From: Palsa-892 sp035555855
GTDB taxonomy: Bacteria > Pseudomonadota > Alphaproteobacteria > Rhizobiales > Xanthobacteraceae
DNA: 64,000 bases
Direction: 5' to 3'
NCBI GenBank assembly: GCA_035555855.1
Contig: DATMGD010000052.1
Location: 17,597 to 81,596 of the forward strand
Positions 36,023 through 42,871 of this stretch are shown here, one piece after another. The position numbers were made by a program, and so were the translations under genes. The stretch's first letter is position 1; every line of letters starts with the position of its first letter. The notes beneath the pieces were generated by a model that ran no database searches, was not told the DNA's origin, and worked only from the letters and a program-made list of their open reading frames with translations.

Positions 36023-37456
36023 ATGGCGAAGAAGAAACTGAAAGCAAAGGCAAAGGCCAAGAAGCCGGCGCCGAAGAAGAAAGCGGCAGCCAAGTCCGGC
36101 AAGTCCGCTGCAAAGTCCGTCGCCAAGGCGAACGGCAACGGACTGCCGAAGGCCTCGACCAAGCCGTGGGGCGGCGACGGTAAGGCGCTGCAGGGCATCA
36201 AGATCCTCGACTTCACGCACGTTCAGTCGGGTCCGACCTGCACGCAGCTCCTCGCCTGGTTCGGCGCGGACGTCATCAAGATCGAGCGTCCGGGCGTCGG
36301 CGACATCACCCGCGGCCAGCTCGTCGACGTGAAGGGCGCGGATTCGCTCTACTTCACGATGCTGAACCACAACAAGCGTTCGATCACCGTCGACTCCAAG
36401 AACCAGAAGGGCAAGGAGATCATCGAGCGGCTGATCAAGCACTGCGACGTCATGGTCGAAAACTTCGCGCCGGGCGCGCTCGATCGCATGGGCTTCACCT
36501 GGGAGCGCATCAACAAGCTCAACCCCCGCATCATCGTCGCGTCCATCAAGGGCTTCGGCCCCGGACCGTTCGAGGACTGCAAGGTCTACGAGAACGTCGC
36601 GCAGTGCGCGGGCGGTTCGGCCTCGACCACCGGTTTCCGCGAAGGCCCCCCGCTCGTCACCGGCGCGCAGATCGGCGACTCGGGTACGGGTCTTCACCTC
36701 GCGCTCGGCATCGTGACGGCGCTGTTCCAGCGCAACCGCACCGGCCGCGGCCAGAAGGTCGACGTGGCCATGCAGGACGGCGTCCTGAATCTCTGCCGCG
36801 TGAAGCTCCGTGACCAGCAGCGCCTCAAGGCGGGCCCGCTCACCGAGTACAGCCAGTTCAGCGAAGGTGTGCCGTTCGGCGACGCGACGCCGCGCGCCGG
36901 CAACGACTCGGGCGGCGGCCAGCCGGGCCGCATCCTGAAGTGCAAGGGCGCGCCGCAGGACCCGAACGCCTACATCTACTTCATCACGCAGGCGCCGGTG
37001 TGGGGGCCGATCTGCGACATCATCGGCGAGCCGACCTGGAAGACCGATCCGGAATACGCAACGCCGAAAGCGCGTCTGCCGAAGCTCAACCAGATCTTCG
37101 AGCGGATCGAGCAGTGGACGATGACCAAGACGAAGTTCGAGGTGATGGAACTCTGCAACAGTGTCGATATCCCGGTCGGTCCGATCCTTTCGATGAAGGA
37201 AATCGCCGAGGACATGTCGCTGCGGAAAACCGGCACCGTCGTCGAGGTCGATCACCCGACGCGCGGCAAGTACCTCACCGTCGGCAACCCGATCAAGCTT
37301 TCGGATTCGAAGTCCGAAGTGAAGCGTTCGCCGCTTCTCGGCGAGCACACCGACGAGATCCTGACGAAGGTTCTCGGCTACTCGTCCAAGGAAGTGAACG
37401 ACATCAAGGCTTCGGGCGCCGTCACGCCGCAAGAAAAGAAGCGCGCCGCGGCTTAG
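36023..37456 (+). CDS. frc: Formyl-CoA:oxalate CoA-transferase with a Lys/Ala-rich N-terminal tail
   Basis: A 477-residue class III CoA-transferase that moves CoA from formyl-CoA to oxalate. The catalytic Asp is D219 in QIGDSGTGLHLALG, matching Asp169 of the Oxalobacter enzyme, and the glycine loop is SGGGQPGR. The conserved domain starts near residue 55 (GIKILDFTHVQSGPTC). The first 45 residues are strongly basic (MAKKKLKAKAKAKKPAPKKK and onward), which the family normally lacks (about 425-428 residues). No ATG, GTG or TTG occurs in frame between the first codon and the domain, and GGAGGG lies nine bases before the ATG, so the tail is genuinely part of the product. Confidence 0.95.
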   Translation: MAKKKLKAKAKAKKPAPKKKAAAKSGKSAAKSVAKANGNGLPKASTKPWGGDGKALQGIKILDFTHVQSGPTCTQLLAWFGADVIKIERPGVGDITRGQLVDVKGADSLYFTMLNHNKRSITVDSKNQKGKEIIERLIKHCDVMVENFAPGALDRMGFTWERINKLNPRIIVASIKGFGPGPFEDCKVYENVAQCAGGSASTTGFREGPPLVTGAQIGDSGTGLHLALGIVTALFQRNRTGRGQKVDVAMQDGVLNLCRVKLRDQQRLKAGPLTEYSQFSEGVPFGDATPRAGNDSGGGQPGRILKCKGAPQDPNAYIYFITQAPVWGPICDIIGEPTWKTDPEYATPKARLPKLNQIFERIEQWTMTKTKFEVMELCNSVDIPVGPILSMKEIAEDMSLRKTGTVVEVDHPTRGKYLTVGNPIKLSDSKSEVKRSPLLGEHTDEILTKVLGYSSKEVNDIKASGAVTPQEKKRAAA

Positions 37457-37473
37457 GCCCGGCGCGTTTTTTT
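37442..37473 (+). terminator. Terminator overlapping the frc stop codon
   Basis: CGCGCCG (37442-37448) pairs with CGGCGCG (37460-37466), followed by seven T residues. The stem begins inside the last codons of frc and encloses its TAG stop. It may separate oxc-frc from the downstream formyltransferase and fhs genes, or act as an attenuator. Confidence 0.7.
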
Positions 37474-37532
37474 CGCTTAGGCGTGCGGAGTTCTCCGCGC
37501 GAAGTCTTTTCTAAACCATCAGAGGAAAACCC

Positions 37533-38462
37533 ATGCGTATCGTAGTGCACGGCCAGCAGGCGTTCGGTAAGGCGGTGCTGGAGGCGCTCCTCAAGCGCGG
37601 CGACAACGTCATCGGCGTCTTCGTCGCGCCGGAAAAGCCCGGGCAGAAGGCCGACCCGCTGAAGGAAGCGGCGCTCGCGGCCAACCTTCCGGTCTATCAG
37701 CCGACCTCGTACAAGACCCAGGAAGTCCAGGATCAGTTCCGCGCGATGAAGCCCGACCTGCAGGTCATGGCGTTCGTTACGCTGTTCGTTCCGGAGGAAT
37801 TCCTCAACATCCCGACCCATGGCTCGATCCAGTATCACCCGTCGCTGCTGCCGGAATATCGCGGCGCGTCGGCGATCAACTGGCCGATCATCAAGGGCGA
37901 GAAGGAAACGGGCCTGTCGATCTTCTGGCCGGATAACGGGCTGGATACCGGCGACGTCCTCATCCAGAAGAAGACGCCGATCTCCGATACCGACACGCTC
38001 GGCACCGTCTATTTCGACCGCCTGTTCCCGATGGGCGTCGAAGCGATGCTCGAATCGGTCGATCTCGTGAAAGCCGGCAAGGCGCCGAGGATCAAGCAGG
38101 ACGAATCGAAGGCGACCTACGAGGGCATTTGCCGCGAAGGCAACGCCAAGATCGACTGGGGCAAGCCGTGGTCGCAGATCGACCGTTTGATCCGCGGCTG
38201 CAATCCGGCGCCCGGCGCTTGGACGATCCTGAACGGCGCCAAGCTCAAGGTGTTCGATGCCAAGCCGATGCCGGCCCGCGATCCGAAAGGCATCGGCGGA
38301 AAGCTCGGCGAAGTGGTCGATGTCGCCGATGACGGTTTCACCGTCGTCTGCGCCGACGGCCGCTTCAAGGTGACTCGCGTTCAGCCCGAAGGCGGCAAGA
38401 AGATAGACGCCGGCGAATGGGCAAAAGGCGCGACCCTCACCAAGGGAACGATACTTTCGTGA
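37533..38462 (+). CDS. Stand-alone 10-formyl-THF hydrolase/formyltransferase, ALDH1L1 N-domain type
   Basis: A 309-residue protein with a formyltransferase N-domain (about 1-200) and formyltransferase C-domain (about 205-309). It resembles the hydrolase domain of animal 10-formyl-THF dehydrogenase (ALDH1L1) more than methionyl-tRNA formyltransferase: YHPSLLPEYRGASAINW, LSIFWPDNGLDTGDVL, KATYEGIC and CNPAPGAWT all line up. Catalytic His102 and Asp138 correspond to ALDH1L1 His106 and Asp142. The residue two before the His is Gln100, where methionyl-tRNA formyltransferases have Asn. No aldehyde dehydrogenase domain follows. Lying between frc and fhs, it could release formate from 10-formyl-THF or transfer the formyl group of formyl-CoA to folate. 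The reaction is not established. Confidence 0.85.
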   Translation: MRIVVHGQQAFGKAVLEALLKRGDNVIGVFVAPEKPGQKADPLKEAALAANLPVYQPTSYKTQEVQDQFRAMKPDLQVMAFVTLFVPEEFLNIPTHGSIQYHPSLLPEYRGASAINWPIIKGEKETGLSIFWPDNGLDTGDVLIQKKTPISDTDTLGTVYFDRLFPMGVEAMLESVDLVKAGKAPRIKQDESKATYEGICREGNAKIDWGKPWSQIDRLIRGCNPAPGAWTILNGAKLKVFDAKPMPARDPKGIGGKLGEVVDVADDGFTVVCADGRFKVTRVQPEGGKKIDAGEWAKGATLTKGTILS

Positions 38463-38470
38463 CACACTCA

Positions 38471-38495
38471 CATGGCCGGGCGCACCCCGGCCATG
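38471..38495. repeat. Perfect palindrome of the ATGGCCGGG family between two C1 genes
   Basis: CATGGCCGGG (38471-38480) and CCCGGCCATG (38486-38495) form a perfect 10-bp stem with a CGCAC loop. No T-tract follows directly. The same core occurs in the terminators at 47432 and 56242, so this appears to be a repeated palindromic sequence of this genome. Confidence 0.6.
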
Positions 38496-38574
38496 ATATT
38501 TTCCGCACGGGGCATTCGTGCCGAGGGGAAAAATTCACTTCGATCAACTCATAAACTCATAACGGAAGAAAACC

Positions 38575-40269
38575 ATGCCTGCCTCACAGCATCAAAATCC
38601 GAAATCCGATATCGAAATCTCGCAGTCCGCGAAGAAGCGGGAGATTCTCGACGTCGCCAAGGAAAAGCTTGGCATTCCCGCCGAGAACCTCGAGCCGTTC
38701 GGCCACTACAAGGCAAAGGTCTCGCTCGATTACATCAAGAGCCTTCAGGGCAAGAAGAACGGCAAGCTGATCCTCGTTACCGCGATCTCGCCGACGCCGG
38801 CAGGCGAAGGCAAGACGACGACGACGGTCGGCCTCACCGACGCGCTCCAGCACATCGGCAAGAAAGCGATGATGTGCCTGCGCGAGCCGTCGCTCGGCCC
38901 GTCGTTCGGCATGAAGGGCGGAGCCGCCGGCGGCGGTTATGCCCAGGTCATCCCGATGGAGGACATCAACCTCCATTTCACGGGCGACTTCCACGCCATT
39001 ACCTCGGCGCACAATCTCTTGTCGGCGCTGATCGACAACCACATCTACTGGGGCAACTCGCTCGGCATCGACTCGCGCCGCGTCACCTGGCGCCGCGTGA
39101 TGGACATGAACGACCGCGCGCTCCGGCAGATCGTCTGCTCGCTCGGCGGTGTCGCCAACGGCTATCCCCGTGAAGCCGGCTTCGACATCACTGTCGCCTC
39201 GGAAGTCATGGCGATCTTCTGCCTCGCCAAGGACATCGACGATCTCAAGAACCGCCTCGGCGAAATCATCATCGGCTATACCCGCGACCGCAAGCCGATC
39301 CGCGCCAAGGAACTCAAGGCCAACGGCGCGATGGCGGCCCTCCTCAAGGAAGCGCTCGCGCCGAACCTCGTGCAGACGCTGGAAGGCACGCCCGCTTTCG
39401 TGCACGGCGGCCCGTTCGCCAACATCGCGCATGGCTGCAACTCGGTGATGGCGACCACCACCGCGCTCAAGCTTGCCGACTATGTCGTGACGGAAGCCGG
39501 CTTCGGCGCCGATCTTGGCATGGAGAAGTTCCTCGACATCAAGTGCCGCAAGGCCGGCCTCGAGCCGTCCTGCGTCGTGATCGTCGCGACCATCCGCGCG
39601 CTCAAGATGCACGGCGGCGTCAAGAAAGAGGACCTCAAGAAGGAAGACCTCAAGGCGCTCGAAGCGGGCATGTCGAACCTCCAGCGGCACGTCGAGAACG
39701 TCAAGAAGTTCGGCCTGCCGGCGGTCGTTTCGATCAACCGCTTCTCGGCCGACAGCGATGCCGAGATCAAGCTGGTCAAGGAGAAGTGCAAGGCGCTCGG
39801 CGTCGAGTGCTTCATGGCCGACCATTGGGCGATGGGCGGCGAAGGTGCCGCCGACGTCGCCAAGGCCGTCGTCAAGGTGATTGACGAGCAGGAAGGCAAG
39901 CTGAAGCTTCTCTACTCCGACGAGATGCCGCTGTTCGACAAGATCCGCACGATCGTGAAGGATCTCTATCGCGGCGACGACGCGACGGCCGACGCTTCGG
40001 TCAAGGCCCAGCTCAAGCAATGGGAAGAAATGGGCTTCGGCAAGCTTCCGGTCTGCATTGCCAAGACGCAGTACTCGTTCTCGACCAATCCGGACGCCAA
40101 GGGCGCGCCGACGGGCTTCACCATCCCGGTGCGCGAAGTGCGCCTCGCGGCGGGCGCGGGCTTCATCGTCGCGATCTGCGGTGAGATCATGACGATGCCG
40201 GGCCTGCCGAGCGTGCCTTCGGCCAATGCCGTCGACATCATCGACGGCAAGATCGTCGGCCTGAACTAA
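38575..40269 (+). CDS. fhs: Formate-tetrahydrofolate ligase
   Basis: A 564-residue enzyme making 10-formyl-THF from formate, THF and ATP. The P-loop PTPAGEGKTT is at residues 73-82, and the signature PSLGPSFGMKGGAAGGGYAQV begins near 104. The C-terminal ITMPGLPSxPSA-type segment is present as MTMPGLPSVPSANAVDIIDG. It is slightly longer than most homologues, partly because of a five-residue tandem duplication near residue 350. In methylotrophs this enzyme feeds formate into the serine cycle. The gene closes the oxalate cluster and is followed by a strong terminator. Confidence 0.97.
   Translation: MPASQHQNPKSDIEISQSAKKREILDVAKEKLGIPAENLEPFGHYKAKVSLDYIKSLQGKKNGKLILVTAISPTPAGEGKTTTTVGLTDALQHIGKKAMMCLREPSLGPSFGMKGGAAGGGYAQVIPMEDINLHFTGDFHAITSAHNLLSALIDNHIYWGNSLGIDSRRVTWRRVMDMNDRALRQIVCSLGGVANGYPREAGFDITVASEVMAIFCLAKDIDDLKNRLGEIIIGYTRDRKPIRAKELKANGAMAALLKEALAPNLVQTLEGTPAFVHGGPFANIAHGCNSVMATTTALKLADYVVTEAGFGADLGMEKFLDIKCRKAGLEPSCVVIVATIRALKMHGGVKKEDLKKEDLKALEAGMSNLQRHVENVKKFGLPAVVSINRFSADSDAEIKLVKEKCKALGVECFMADHWAMGGEGAADVAKAVVKVIDEQEGKLKLLYSDEMPLFDKIRTIVKDLYRGDDATADASVKAQLKQWEEMGFGKLPVCIAKTQYSFSTNPDAKGAPTGFTIPVREVRLAAGAGFIVAICGEIMTMPGLPSVPSANAVDIIDGKIVGLN
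39622..39651 (+). repeat. 15-base tandem duplication within fhs
   Basis: AAGAAAGAGGACCTC is followed directly by AAGAAGGAAGACCTC, giving the peptide KKEDLKKEDL. The two copies differ only at two third-codon positions, so it is an in-frame slippage-type duplication that adds five residues. Confidence 0.7.
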
Positions 40270-40288
40270 CCGGTTCGGCTCCAATCAG

Positions 40289-40319
40289 ACCGCCCGCGAG
40301 CAATCGCGGGCGGTTTTTT
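40289..40319 (+). terminator. Rho-independent terminator after fhs
   Basis: ACCGCCCGCGA (40289-40299), loop GCAA, TCGCGGGCGGT (40304-40314), then five T residues. It is a perfect 11-bp stem with the same GCAA loop as the terminator at 32398. Confidence 0.9.
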
Positions 40320-41224
40320 CATGGGCGGGAAGCAGCGAGCGTTATCAATGTTCCGCCCACTGCGGCCAGCGCCGCGTCTCTTTCATCGGCAGGCGCCGCC
40401 GTCTCGGTGAGATAGGCCGCAACGACAATCGGCTTGCCGCCATCGCGCCAGACGACACCGGCATCGTTCGTGGTGCCGTAAGCGCCCGAGCCGGTCTTGT
40501 CGCCGACACGCCAGCCCGCCGGGAGCTTTGCCCGCAAACGCTTGTCGCCGGTCTTGTTGGCAAGCATCCACGCAACAAGCTGCTTTCTTGATTCCGGCGT
40601 CAGCACTTCGCCAAGAACAAGCTTTTCGATATTCGCAGCCATGCTCGCGGGCGATGTCGTATCGCGCGGATCGCCGGGGGTTGCTTCGTTGAGCGCGGTC
40701 TCGATGCGGTCGAGCCGCGTCACGGCATCGCCGAGCGATCGCGCGAACGCGGTGATTGCAGCAGGCCCGCCAAGACTTGCCAGCATCAGATTGGCGGCGG
40801 TGTTGTCGCTCAGCGTCATCGCCGCCGCGCAAAGTTCAGCGACGGTCATGCCCTCGCCGCCCGCGCGTTTCGAAGTCACCGGCGAATATTCGACAAGATC
40901 CTGCGCACCGAACACAACGCGGCGACCGAGCTTCTCCTTGCCGGCATCGACGCGGACCAGCAACGCCGCGGCGGCGAGAAACTTGAACGTGCTGCACAAG
41001 GGGAAACGTTCATTCGCGCGATAGCCATAACGTGCGCCCCACGCGGTATCGGTTACGGCAACGCCGAGGCGGCCTTTGACGGCAGCTTCGATGCGCCTGA
41101 TTTCGGCCGCCCACTCTTCTGCTTTCGTTTGGGCAAAAAGAGCCGTGCCGGCGCAGGTGCTTGCGCCGATCAAGGCGCCGCCCAGCAGCAGACGGCGCCG
41201 GTTCATGAGAATTGTTGCGCTCAT
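40319..41224 (-). CDS. Class A (serine) beta-lactamase
   Basis: A 301-residue periplasmic enzyme hydrolysing beta-lactams. The N-terminus MNRRRLLLGGALIGAS (from residue 7) is a Tat-type signal. All class A motifs are intact: STFK at 78-81 (Ambler S70-K73), SDN at 139-141, ETALN at 175-179 (carrying the general-base Glu) and KTG at 243-245. It is therefore expected to be active. No ampR-like regulator or mobile element is adjacent, so it appears to be a resident chromosomal gene. An alternative start is the ATG at 41206. It converges on fhs and precedes ppa's terminus on the same strand. Confidence 0.93.
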   Translation of the reverse strand: MSATILMNRRRLLLGGALIGASTCAGTALFAQTKAEEWAAEIRRIEAAVKGRLGVAVTDTAWGARYGYRANERFPLCSTFKFLAAAALLVRVDAGKEKLGRRVVFGAQDLVEYSPVTSKRAGGEGMTVAELCAAAMTLSDNTAANLMLASLGGPAAITAFARSLGDAVTRLDRIETALNEATPGDPRDTTSPASMAANIEKLVLGEVLTPESRKQLVAWMLANKTGDKRLRAKLPAGWRVGDKTGSGAYGTTNDAGVVWRDGGKPIVVAAYLTETAAPADERDAALAAVGGTLITLAASRP

Positions 41225-41263
41225 GACGAAGCTCTATCCGGCAATCGCGCCACTTGTGGGGCG

Positions 41264-41791
41264 TTACTTCGCCGCGCGCGCGATCGCTTCCATCACGAGT
41301 TTTTCAGCGTCGTCTGCATCGAGCCATTTGGCGACCTTCACCCACTTGCCCTTCTCGAGATCCTTGTAGTGCTGGAAAAAGTGGGCGATCTGCTCGCACA
41401 TGATCGGCGGCAGGTCGCGATAGCTCTTGATGCCGGCGAAATACGGATAGAGCGCATCGACCGGCACGGCGAGAATCTTTTCGTCCTGCCCCGCCTCGTC
41501 TTCCATGATCAGCGCGCCGACCGGACGGCAGCGAATGACGGCGCCGGGCACGACCGGCACCTGGCTCACCACCATGACGTCGCACGGATCGCCGTCATCG
41601 GACCGGCTCTGGGGGATGAAACCGTAATTACCGGGATAGAACATCGCGGTGTGCAGGAAGCGATCGACGAACAGTGCGCCCGATTCCTTGTCGAGTTCGT
41701 ACTTCACCGGCACACCGCCGAGCGGGATTTCGATGACGGCATGCAAATCCTTCGGCGGATTGCGGCCGGCGCTGATCGAACGAATATCCAT
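41264..41791 (-). CDS. ppa: Inorganic pyrophosphatase (family I)
   Basis: A 175-residue soluble pyrophosphatase. The catalytic signature DDGDPCDVMVV is near residue 65, and FYPGNYGFIPQS and the IEIPxGxxxKYELDKES start are conserved. It hydrolyses pyrophosphate, pulling forward reactions such as acyl-CoA synthetases. The ATG at 41791 (MDIRSISAGRNPPKDL) is chosen because the open frame further upstream lacks family similarity. It stands between the beta-lactamase and LysR genes, all on the minus strand. Confidence 0.95.
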   Translation of the reverse strand: MDIRSISAGRNPPKDLHAVIEIPLGGVPVKYELDKESGALFVDRFLHTAMFYPGNYGFIPQSRSDDGDPCDVMVVSQVPVVPGAVIRCRPVGALIMEDEAGQDEKILAVPVDALYPYFAGIKSYRDLPPIMCEQIAHFFQHYKDLEKGKWVKVAKWLDADDAEKLVMEAIARAAK

Positions 41792-41857
41792 GCGAGCTAT
41801 CGTCAACCCGGCACGCGCCGAAAGCAACCGCCCGCCGAATGCGTCAGTTGCCGAGGT

Positions 41858-42751
41858 TCAGTGGTCGAGTTTCGGCGCGACCCGGCGCGCTTCGGCGACG
41901 AGCGCCGCGGTGAGCGGCGTCAAGGGCTCGCGCTGCGGCACCAGAAGGCCGACGGTGTGCACGGCCTCGGGCTCGACGATCGGGATTGCGCGGATCGTGT
42001 CCGTGAGGCCCAGCGTCTCGGCGATCTTCAGCGGCATGATACTCGCCCACTGGCCGGTGCGGACATGCGAGAACAGAACGATCATCGAGTTTGAAACCAG
42101 CGTCGGCTGCGGATCGGCGCCGGCGCGGCGCAACAGGCCGTCGATGATGCGGCGGTTCTGCATGTCCGGGGTCAGCAGGCACAGCGGAATGTCGCCGACC
42201 TCCTTCCATGTCACCTTGTCGCGGCGGCCGAGCGGAGATGTCGACGAAGTCACGAGCCGATAGCGCTCCTGATAAAGCGGCACTGTCGAAACGCGGCCCA
42301 AAGGTTCGTTGTCGAGATAGCTGATGCCGGCATCGATCTCGAGATTCTCCAGCATGTTGAGGATCTCGATCGAGGTGCGCGAGTGAATCGAGAAGCGGAC
42401 ATCGGGGTGTTTTTCGCGAAACGGCGTCGTCAGCGATTCGACGATCGCAAGCCCGGTCGGGATCGCCGCAATGTTGAGCTGGCCGCTCAGGCCGAATTTC
42501 AGGGTTTTCAGTTCCTGCCGCATCGAACGCGCATCGCCGACGATGCGGCGCGCCCAGTCGAGGGTGCGTTCGCCCTCGGGCGTGAGACCTATATAGCGCG
42601 AGCCGCGTTGTACCAGCATGACGCCAAGCAGCGATTCGAGCTGCTTGATGCCGGCCGAAAGCGTCGGCTGGGTCACACCGCAATTATCGGCCGCCCGGCC
42701 AAAATGCTGCTCCCGGGCGAGCGCCATGAGGTATTCGAGCTTGTCGATCAC
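41858..42751 (-). CDS. LysR-family regulator of formate dehydrogenase
   Basis: A 297-residue LysR-type regulator. The helix-turn-helix lies in MALAREQHFGRAADNCGVTQ and the following TLSAGIKQLESLLGVMLVQR; the effector domain follows from about residue 90 (LNIAAIPTGLAIV). It is divergently oriented from the formate dehydrogenase genes with a 120-base intergenic region containing a LysR-box-like inverted repeat at 42797-42817. LysR regulators in this position (FdsR type) respond to formate; activation of the fds genes is therefore likely but inferred. Confidence 0.9.
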   Translation of the reverse strand: MIDKLEYLMALAREQHFGRAADNCGVTQPTLSAGIKQLESLLGVMLVQRGSRYIGLTPEGERTLDWARRIVGDARSMRQELKTLKFGLSGQLNIAAIPTGLAIVESLTTPFREKHPDVRFSIHSRTSIEILNMLENLEIDAGISYLDNEPLGRVSTVPLYQERYRLVTSSTSPLGRRDKVTWKEVGDIPLCLLTPDMQNRRIIDGLLRRAGADPQPTLVSNSMIVLFSHVRTGQWASIMPLKIAETLGLTDTIRAIPIVEPEAVHTVGLLVPQREPLTPLTAALVAEARRVAPKLDH

Positions 42752-42796
42752 CGATAGAAAGCCTCAATGTCATTATCTATTACGTTTAGCTTAATT

Positions 42797-42817
42797 GATT
42801 GATCGAACTTATCAATC
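42797..42817. promoter_or_regulatory. LysR-type operator between lysR and formate dehydrogenase genes
   Basis: GATTGAT (42797-42803) and ATCAATC (42811-42817) form a perfect 7-bp inverted repeat with a 7-base spacer and contain the T-N11-A pattern expected of LysR sites. It lies 55 bases before the fds start codon and 46 before the regulator start. Confidence 0.55.
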
Positions 42818-42871
42818 GGCAGATACGGACTTCACTATTGTCTGGTATTATAAGAGGTCCAAACTAGGGTT

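Noticed and set aside
37533..38462. Annotation as methionyl-tRNA formyltransferase (fmt)
   Set aside because: The motif context matches the ALDH1L1 hydrolase domain better, the usual fmt neighbour def is absent, and it lies inside a C1 catabolic cluster.
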